Source: Progne subis subis | Taxonomy: Eukaryota > Chordata > Aves > Passeriformes > Hirundinidae | Length of the DNA stretch: 64,000 bases | Direction: 5' to 3' | NCBI GenBank assembly: GCA_022316685.1 | Contig: JAKJHU010000054.1 | Coordinates: forward strand, 3,074,501-3,138,500 | Shown: piece after piece, positions 55,380-64,000 of the stretch | Layout: every line of letters begins with the position of its first letter | How positions within the stretch are numbered: the stretch's first letter is position 1 | Position numbers and translations under genes: made by a program | The notes under the pieces: model-generated | Told to the model about the DNA's origin: nothing | What the model saw: only the letters and a program-made list of their open reading frames with translations | The model's database searches: none

Positions 55380-56420
55380 TTGTCTCTCCGTGCAATGCCA
55401 GCACAGGCACGGCTCCGGGAGAGAACAGCAGCAAGTGGTGAAGGCCGAGTGCTGATGACCGCCGCAGCCCGGCTATCCTTGCTTTGAATGAACGCGTTCC
55501 CCGTTAAACCCCGGCGAATTCGAGCTCGCTCCTTTTTTACAGGAAGCACCGCCAGCTCCTCCTGCCCTTCCCTTCTTGTATCAATCAAAATCGCTACCAC
55601 CTAAATTCAGGTGTGCCCAGAGAGCTCCTCCTTCCTAGTGCCGCGAGCAGGGAGGCGGCGGCTCCAGCCAGCCAAAGGTGATTTTCCGCTGATTGCGGCT
55701 TCTAGGGCAGGAGCGCTCGGGGCAGCCGGGAGGAACTTCCGTGCTGCCTTTCCACTCTCCCACCCCGTTTCGGGAGTCCCGGCAAGCAGGGGGGTTTCAG
55801 CGCGGGGCGGCCGCGCACCGGCCCCTTTGTTCGTGCGGGCCCGGCCGTGAGCCGGGAGGGACGGAGGGAGCGGCGGTGCCGGCCCCGCATCCTCCTCCGC
55901 CCCCGCCGCTCCGAGCCGCCGCCCAGATCCCTCCTCCCGGCTCTCCGCTCCCTCCTCCCGCCTCGGCCGCGCAGGGAGTGGCAGGGCGGCCGTCGGCCGG
56001 GGTCGCATCCTGCGGTGGCACCGAGCCCCGCTCCGCCGGGCAGCCCCAGGGTAAGGGGGACGGCGGGAGGGGCGGCGGCGCCCGGCCGGCCGCGCCGCGA
56101 CAAAGGAGGGATGAGCGGAGGAGGTGCGGGAGGAGCCCGGGCGGCGAGGATGCGCCGCTCGGTACCGATGGGAGGCTCGGCCGCCGCACGCATTGTCCTT
56201 GGGCTGGGAGAGGCGCCGAGCATCCCCGCTGGGTTCCTCCGCCGGCAGCGGCGGCGGCGGGAGGGGCTCCGGGGGCTGCGCGCCCACCCAGAGCCCCGGG
56301 CAGGGTGCGGGGTGGGCGCTCGCCGCTCCTGGGTCACGGACAACGCGCGTTTGCAGCGGCCTGATGCCACGGAGACGGGGGTGGCAGTGGGTGTCAGCAT
56401 CCGCGTCTCCGTGCCGAGAG
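55380..56420. promoter_or_regulatory. CLIP2: CpG island, probable CLIP2 promoter
   Basis: About 1 kb of very GC- and CG-rich sequence standing between AT-rich flanks, with many GC boxes and no TATA box. It starts right after a CR1 tail. Position and orientation agree with CLIP2, the next gene in the Williams-Beuren order. The long open frames here on both strands are compositional. Confidence 0.65.
55850..56050 (+). other. CLIP2: Probable non-coding first exon of CLIP2 (5' boundary uncertain)
   Basis: Within the CpG island a segment without any ATG on the plus strand ends in a strong donor, CCCCAGG|GTAAGG, with the intron starting at 56051. In mammals CLIP2 (CLIP-115, a CAP-Gly protein of growing microtubule ends, enriched in neurons) begins with a non-coding exon followed by a long first intron. 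No CLIP2 coding exon (CAP-Gly domain) is visible before the end of the window, which fits. The assignment rests on synteny and the donor, not on protein similarity. Confidence 0.45.
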
Positions 56421-59400
56421 AGTTTTGGGTTCGAAATGGGAGGAAAAAATCGCCTTTTGTCTTTGGGGAGCTCGACTGCTTGCTGGGCTCAGTGTCCTAG
56501 CTCGGTTTTTCTCGTTTAACGATCCAGATATCGGCAGCAGCTGCATCCTGCAGGATCCGCTGTGGGTTTTTTGTCTGTTGCAAGATGTGCTCCTGAGGAA
56601 GGCCCAGGCTGAGCTGCTGGCGTTGGCACAGGGCTCAGGCTGAGAGCAGCCGGGCAGGTGCAGGTGGGCCCTGCCCCTCGCATCTCCCGACCCGAAACAG
56701 CCCCGGGTGTTTGGGGCAGCACCCAGGGATGGAGGCAGAGGCGTGAGTTGTTATCTCCACAGTATCCAGGCAGGCTGCAGTGGCGTTTTGGAAGCGCTGG
56801 GAGACAAAGCACTGTGTCAGCACTGAGTGTTATTTGCTGCTCTGTTGAGCATCAGTCTCACAGGCCTACTATGGAACTCAGAAACTCATCCTGCTGGAAT
56901 GGATGTCAAGTTGTACCAGTCCATCCATTACCGCTGGCTAGAAATGTTTCCTTGAGGGTGACTTGCAACTCAAGAACTGGTCTGCACGTGGACAGAGATA
57001 TATTTGGGGTGCCTGGCTGGGCTTGTTGGCCTTAGCCTCTGCCCAGCTGCCTGCTGCATTCCTCTCCCCATCAGTGCTCCAAGAGAGCCCCATTAATCAG
57101 CACAGCTCTGCTGCTGCCGGTGTGGTGATGATTTTGAACATAGTGCAGCTCCTGATCTTAAAGTTGGCTCTGAGATACGGCATTTTAAGAAATTACCTGT
57201 CTGCTGTTAGAGCCTGCCAGGGATTAGGAAGGAGAGAGTCTGCATCAAACGGCTCTGTGCTCTCAAAAGTTGTCACTGCCTGCCAGAAATCTCTGGGAGT
57301 ACAGGACTTCAAAGGCTCAGCTCTGAGATGTGGCACAAGTGACAACATTAGCACCAGCCACTGCTGCACAGCAGGGAGAAGCTGTGCTGGAGCCTGTCTG
57401 TTGTCTCAGGAACACTTGTGTGGGGCTGCCTCAGTAAGGGGAAACCTCGCATGTTTTCTCAGGAGGTGCTCTTAGGATCAGTATGGATGGGATTCTCTGC
57501 TCAGGCCAAGGGTTGGTATGTGCTTCTCTAGCCCTGGAGGCTGCCATAATCTACTGTAGCAAGGAGCAGTTCTTGGTGTGTTTCCTCTTTATCCCCACTT
57601 GTGCATTTTGGTTTGGCAGAAGTGATGGAGAACCCAGAGAGGGATTTTCTGATACCAGGGGATGTGGCTCTGTAAGGACATCCAGGCTAATTCTTGTGTT
57701 CCTACATGGTTAAAATGGATCAAGGCATGTGTTCCACTTCTATTTATCAAAATGCTGCCTCTGTACATGAAACTTGGGGAATTTTTTTGTTTGTTTGTTT
57801 TTGAGGTGTTTTATAATTCTAGTGAGGACAGGAGACAATGTATAAAGAGGTTCCATACCCCAGGTACATGGTTGCAGAGAGTACCCAATGCATGGCAAGG
57901 TCTGGATACTTTTAAAGCTCTGGGAAAGCCCAGGTATGGGTAGCAGGACCTGAATGTGACTTGTTGCTAGCCTGTGTTAGGCACTGGTGTGCCCTTATCT
58001 ATGGAGGTATTTGTAGGGAGATAATTTTTTCATGGATGCCTTTTATAAATGCTGTGTGACTCTTCTCTCCATCTCCCAAGGGCTCAAGAATGACCAAGGA
58101 AGTTGCTGACATGGGTTGAGAGCACTATTTTTCCTCTGTTACTGACTTAAATGCCCCCAATAATCAGTCTCTGACTGTTCTTTTATCACTGTTTTTGTGG
58201 TATTTGTGGTAGAATTTCAGGTCTTGTCAGCCAGGGAGAGCACCTTGGACAATAGTGCTGGTGCACTGCCCAGCAGTACAGACTCTGTCAGACTCCAGCA
58301 TGACTTGGGCTTTGTTTTGCTGGTCAGTTTTTTAAAACAACCACATTAAGTTGCTGAACAAAGACGAACTGTCCATGCTCACAGCAGGTTAGAGTAAGGA
58401 ATTGGGCTTGGTCTTTCTTGTGTCCTTCTCTCTATTCCTGTCTTCTCCATGTGGGTCCTTTCGATTTTATCCCACGTGGAAGCTCTTGCCTCCGTGGCTG
58501 ACACTGATGGAGGCACACAGAATTCTCAGCGTATCATTGTACAAAGTCTCTTTCTGCAGCACCCCCGTGCTCTTGGAGCCTTTCCCTGTTCTGCTGAGAG
58601 CAGTCTGTGTGCTCTGTTGAGCGTTGATGCTAAACAGGACAAAGCAAATTCACTTTCCTCATAGCTGGATTTTATTTCTTGCTCCTGTATGATTGTGCAG
58701 TAGCTCTTGTTGTGGAAAAATTACTTCACTGCATGTGACTGATACTTTCTGCTATTCCTGAAAAAAAAGATCCTGTTGAAACCCCTTTTGTATAAAACCT
58801 ACAGCAAACTCAAAATGTTTCTGCATCAGACTTTTTGGAAGCCATCCCCGTACACTGGTACAGTTTTTATTATCCCACTCTAAGTGAAACTGTTTCTATA
58901 AAACAGCCATGGTTGGTTCAGATGCAGCACAAGCAAAGAAAGATGTCTGAAGAAATAAAGCCAAGCTTTGTCTTTTTTTTACTGCAGAAAGATAGAATTA
59001 GATGTGATGCTGACTTGGATTGGTGCTGAAATTAAGTGATATTTTAATTTCAGCTATTTATCTGTATTGAGCTAACATTTGCTCACCTGCATAGTTGCAG
59101 AGGAATGTGGCACAGACTGGCAAAATTCCATATTGCAGTTTCTGAGCCTGTCATGGAGTCTCCATCTCCTCATCCCAGTCTGCTGAAGCACAAAGGGAAT
59201 CTAAACTTTGGTTTATTTTGGGAGTTTATGCTCTGAATTCTGCTGCTGACTCGCTTGATAATGCCATTTGTGTCTGTGAAAGCCAAATGATCATTTTTGA
59301 AAATATTTATACTGTGTGTCTATAAAATAAACACTTCAGAAGGACTTCCCAAGTGCTTTGATGAGTTAGATTTTTAGTGAGATAGTGGTGCCATCTCTGC

Positions 59401-62400
59401 CACTGTTTTTTTAGAACTTTTGAGAAAAATAATTTCTTTCAATCTGTTTCTCCCAGGTGCAAAAAGGGTGTTGTAATTCTGACCTGCTTTGAGGTTTATG
59501 AATGAAATGCTCTGGGGATGTTGGGCATGTGGATCTTGGAACTTTTAAATCCCTTTTTGCTCCTTATAAATCCCTTTCCTGTGCTTTCACACATGCTTCC
59601 TTTGAAAAGGTAATGCAAATTAAATTGTTTTGCCTGTGCCAGAGCTCCTGGTCAAAATTAAATTCTATTTAATTTTACTGAATAACTTGCATAGTGTAGT
59701 AAAGACCACGTGGATATTGGTTACACTGGAAGGATTTCACAGAAACTTCAAGAAATCATCTGATCCATCTGTCTGTTCCAGATTGGATCTGTCTTCACCT
59801 GTCATTCAAGACAGAGCTTTGAAGATTTTTATTTTTCGAAGAATAGCGTAGCAGAGAAGGAATTTGCACAGCCTCTCTGGGCAGTGTGGCTCAGTTTGAA
59901 CTCTTTTCTGTAGTGCACGTCTTCCCCTTTGTTTTGTTGCTGTCACTGTCACTTTGCTACCTGCCTGTTTCTTTACCAAGGAAGGTGTTTCACTGACAAA
60001 AACCAACACAATTTCTTTTGCACCAGGAGCTTCTTTTGCCGCACATCCTCCCTCTGGTGGGGCAGGGAAGGTTTCCAGCCTGAGGCACCAGCTTCTGACA
60101 TAGTCACTGACAAAGGATTTCTCTGGCTGATCTGTTCTTTTTCTTCCTTTGGCATATTCCTCCCCTATTTATCTGTTGCATCGTGCTTTGAAGACTTCTG
60201 TGTCCTGTAATTAGTGCTGGAAACCTTTCAGTAGCCTGACAGGCACAAAAAGCAGCTGCCTGTCGAAACAAACAAACAACACTTTCCCAGGCTTTGTGAA
60301 CGCTCTCATTCATGACCTGCAAGTGCCTCCCCTGGATGCAGGGACTCTCCTGGCTGCAGGACAAACCTCCCTTAAAAAAAAAAAAAAGGCCTCTCCAGTT
60401 GTGTTTAATGAGCTTTGTAGCCTCGTATTTGCCCGTTGTATATTATGTACTGTGCTCCTCTGTGGCTCCTATCAGCATGAAGTCGGCTCTGGTGAATAAA
60501 GCCTCCTCCTTGCTATATTTAGCATTTAGCTATTTGTTTTAGAGCTGAAATCCTTACTATACAAATTGGAGCAGGTCAGTCTGCAAGCTCGGATAAGTAC
60601 CTTTTTTTTTTATTTTTTTTTATTTTTTAACCCCCTCTGGACTTTTGTTTCCCAGCTGGTAAGTTTGGCATGTTTAGATGATGACCCATCCACCAGCCAT
60701 CCCTCATGGAGACTTAATGATGGACAACGTGGCACACAGAAAGGCAGGCTTTTGTGGAATGTGCTGGTGAGGCAGAGGATGCCTGTGGAGGAAGGATGTT
60801 TTACCTTTCACTGTTCATCTTTTATGTGTCTGTTTATGTGGGCTTTTACTGCGGCCTGTGTAGTCGCTTTTTGTACTCGCTGAGTCTCATCCATAGGAAA
60901 AGTTTGTTGATATATTTATGTATATTTCTAGTAAACAATACTGGCAATATCAATGCCTCCTGCAAGCTTGATCTTGAGGTCCCTGAAGCATCTGCAAGCA
61001 CTTTTCCTTTTTTCATCTCTGAATCTCCTCGGAGCACATTGGCCAGGTGCCAGGAAGGTGTAGGAGCATTTCCAGCACTCTTACATGGAAATGTCAAAGT
61101 CAGATGGTACTTTTTGGTGATCATATGATTCAGGTTTATGGAGGGCTACGTTACACTCTGCCTAAGGGTGCCAGCGACTTTGATTGCCATTGTTAGAAGT
61201 GACAGCTCAGTTTTTTGTTCTTCCTTTTTGGTTGAAACACGACTTATTGGTGTTAGAGATGTGCCACTGCTCTGCACTGTGATGTAGGGAGGCTGTTTTT
61301 TTTAAGGGTGCTGTACTTCCTTGGCCAGATGAGATTATATCTTAATCTCTGTATGAAATCATGATTGTGGCTTTGCCTGCATTACTGGTATAGAAACAGC
61401 CTGTTTCTGTGTGCAGTGAAGGAGCAGCCAGGGACACACGATGACTCGAAAGCTCCAGCTGGAAAGCCTAGTGCAGGAGTATGGTGGGCTGATCCATCTG
61501 TCCTGTCTACCTGCTTGCAGGCTGAGTTCATTGCTCTTACCTCCAGAGATAGGAACAATTAAATGATACTTTTAGCACTGATCTGTCCATGCAGACCCTT
61601 TCCTTTTGGCTGTTGGCATCTACACATCGTGGACTGCTGTGTGTGCTGCTCAGTGGCATGGCAGTGTCCGGATAGAGATGCTGATGGAAACTGGGCTGTG
61701 GAGCACTCCAGCTCCTGCTGGGTCTGTGCTGCTGTGGAAGGAGGCTGGGATTGACAGATGTGGCAGCCTCTCCTGTTCCTGGCAGCCCAGCAGGTGCTGC
61801 TGGAGTGGGCATGAAAGAAACAGGCAAGGAGATCTGCTCCTTTTTAACGCCTTTACTGAGCTCAGCTCTGGGTGGGGGCCCGAGGGGCGTGCACACCACC
61901 ACTGCTCCCGATGGATGACACAGAGGAGGAGGAGTTCAGCTTTGCCACATGGCAGAGCTGGGTCTTCTATCCTCATGAGAATCCTTGGGAAGATGCTTGC
62001 TGGCTCGTGGTCTAGGAGTGCCAGTCTGATCGAGTGCTGTTGAAGTCACGGTGATGAGATGAAAACCAGCTCTGGTTGGTGATTTGAGGTCTTTACTGCT
62101 TTGATGGCTCAGAGCAGTTAGTTGTAGTCCTTAGTTTTTTATATTGGCTCCTTGTCTTTGGGTTCTTTCCTACTGGATGTCTCTAATTTACGTATGGTCT
62201 TGGGTGCACGTTGTCTTGGGAGCAGCGGAAGTGGTACCCAACGGAAAGGGGGTGTAGGTACAGGGTAAATGGTAAAAGGGGTATAAGGGTATGAGGTAGG
62301 TGGTATTTAATAAAGAGGGCATTTAAAGTTATAACAGTATGGGGTACAAGGGAAGCACTTGCAGTTGCAGCATTGAACTGGGTTAACACCTTTGTATGAT

Positions 62401-62751
62401 AATCGGAAATTTGCGTGTTACTCCTTACAGGCATGTTCAGTCTCCACACCTGCTGTGCAATCTGACTGCACAGGGTGGGGTTTTATCTTCTCACTCTGCA
62501 GAAAGTGCAGTCCCCAACCTCCCCACACACTAGGAGCCATCCTCTGGAGCTGGTGTGGCTTGGTGCCCAGAGGCTGTGAGCTGGGATCTTCCCTCTCTCC
62601 ATGTGGTGCAATCCAAAGTAAACATTGGCTTTTGCAAGGCAGGGTGTGAAGTGTGGGGAAAAAGGATCTGTGTGGCAGGAGGAGATAACATATCAAATTG
62701 GACCTCATCTGTCAATATTATAACTTGCCAAAATTATGGTTTTGGTCATTG

Positions 62752-62795
62752 ATAGGGGTGTAATTTGAATATGATAGGGGTATAATTTCAATGCA
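62752..62795. repeat. Two-copy tandem repeat, about 22 bp
   Basis: GATAGGGGTGTAATTTGAAT followed by AT is repeated as GATAGGGGTATAATTTCAAT with two changes. AT/GGGG mix, non-coding. Confidence 0.75.
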
Positions 62796-63324
62796 ATGTG
62801 TTCCTTCTTGTACTTTAATGTCCGTGAGCTATCCAAACTCCTGTTGTGTGAAGGGTGTGTGAGATGAGTGAGGTTACAGGTGGTAAATTAAGAAACTCCC
62901 TGATTAACACATACTGACTGAAAGCAAACTCTCCAAATTCTCCTTGTCTGCACCCTGGTTGTGGTGAGAACTGTGTGGATATGTCAGTGTCAGGGAGGAG
63001 GAGGAAGGTGCTTCTGGGAGCGGCTGTGTCCAGCACTGCTGTTGCCATCAGAACAGGGAGCAGGATGCTTGTGTGGGTAGAGGGGATGGGGTTTGCACTT
63101 GGTGTCCCAGAGGGAGAGCGGGTTTGCTGCTGCTGAGTGTCTTTGGTTTGGTGAGCTCAGATCTTTCAAGAGGTACCAGTGGTGTATCCTCCTGCTCTGC
63201 CCCTCTCAGTTGACAGATTGGTGCTGTTAGCACGTGTCTGCAAGGAGCAGGGACATCAGTGACCACTGTGGAAGGGGGAAGCAGGAATCCTGGCTGTCAC
63301 TGCTGGATCTTAGCTATGGGGTGA

Positions 63325-63370
63325 TTAGAGGCTGGATCTTCAGAGGTCCCTTCCAACCCAGCTGGTTCTA
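63325..63370 (+). mobile_element. Short CR1 3'-end scrap
   Basis: GAGGTCCCTTCCAACCCAGC followed by TGGTTCTA resembles the last ~40 bp of a CR1 tail. Too short to be certain. Confidence 0.45.
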
Positions 63371-64000
63371 CCACAGCCTGTATTTACTTTTCACCTTCCC
63401 TCCTGTTGTATTGCAACACCCAGAGTGTGAAGGCGGGTTACTTATTCTTTAAACTTTTGGGAACAGTTGCTTTGTTTGAAGGAATGAGATTGTGTTAGCT
63501 CATGGTACTTGGCATGAAGCTTGTCCCTGGCCTGGTGGGACATCGTGCACTTTGGGTTACCCATGTCTGGAACAGACTGAATTCAAGTGAGGAGGCTTGG
63601 AGAAGGTCAGCTGGGATGAGCCAGGAGCTGGTGAGTCTCGTATCTCAGGACTTCTCAAAGGAGAGCATTGCTTGCTCAGAATGGCACAGAGAAGGCAGAC
63701 AAAGGGCAGAGCTGTCTCCTGGGAGCTGGGCACAATGGGAGGGTGTCAGAGTTGTGCAAAGGGCACAGGAGGTGCGTGGGCAGAAGGTTGGATTGAATAA
63801 ATCTGGACTGGCAACTGATGGGGGGTTTCCTGGGCAGCAAAGGCTGAAACTGCTGGAATGGAATACTTTGTACAGTGGTTTCATAACTAATGGAAAGTGG
63901 CTGCAGCAGGGGCAGGGTTGCACATTCCTATCCTGCATCCCTGCCTGAGGTTTTGGCAGCTTATGCAGAGGCAGGGTCAGGTTTCCCTTGGTGTTTGCAC

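Larger units (their letters stand above)
56051..64000 (+). other. CLIP2: Presumed CLIP2 intron 1, no coding exon seen
   Basis: About 8 kb after the presumed first-exon donor. I looked for CAP-Gly signatures and for the serine/proline-rich CLIP2 N-terminus and saw neither. It holds homopolymer runs near 60376 and 60602, a purine-rich GGGTA-type region at 62210-62350, a two-copy repeat at 62752-62795 and a short CR1 scrap near 63340. Confidence 0.45.

Noticed and set aside
55607..56500. Overlapping 130-232 codon open frames on both strands
   Set aside because: CpG-island composition lacks AT-rich stop codons. The frames contradict one another and contain no CLIP2 or other recognisable domain.

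Overview
The window is vertebrate nuclear DNA, almost certainly from a bird. Three things point that way. The genes are split into short GT-AG exons. The recognisable interspersed repeats are all CR1-type LINE fragments, and I saw no Alu or L1-like repeats. The introns are compact, with GC-rich CpG-island promoters carrying short minisatellites, as is common on avian microchromosomes. The bird order cannot be settled from sequence alone.

The genes form the block known from the mammalian Williams-Beuren region: EIF4H(+) - LAT2(+) - RFC2(-) - CLIP2(+). From the left: (1) 1-1433 holds the last two coding exons of EIF4H, followed by a long 3' UTR with candidate poly(A) signals near 3.1 kb and 6.97 kb. 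(2) About 7.0-14.9 kb is non-coding. (3) 14,917-22,576 is LAT2 (NTAL/LAB), rebuilt here as 11 coding exons giving 203 residues with a continuous frame. Its intron 1 opens with a roughly 30-bp GC-rich minisatellite. (4) 22.6-27.7 kb lies between two convergent genes and ends in a CR1 reverse-transcriptase remnant. (5) 27,813-35,536 (minus) is RFC2, complete in 11 coding exons (356 residues), with all splice phases closing. Its intron 1 carries two CR1 fragments and a 19-bp x 9 minisatellite, next to a CpG island with CCAAT and GC boxes. (6) 35.8-55.4 kb is a roughly 20-kb spacer without a recognisable gene. It has a few odd structures: a 15-bp direct repeat bracketing about 355 bp, a perfect AT-rich palindrome, and a possible 93-bp exon. 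(7) 55.4-56.4 kb is a strong CpG island with an ATG-less exon-like segment ending in a good donor at 56,050/56,051. By synteny this is the non-coding first exon of CLIP2, and the rest of the window would be its first intron.

The genes do unrelated jobs: translation initiation (EIF4H), B-cell/mast-cell receptor signalling (LAT2), loading of the PCNA clamp (RFC2) and microtubule plus-end binding (CLIP2). They are neighbours by conserved synteny, not by shared function. I found no undescribed multi-gene system. The points most worth a check are the paired first-intron minisatellites, the promoter-like block in RFC2 intron 1, a frame-breaking cassette exon candidate in LAT2, and the unexplained elements in the 36-55 kb spacer.
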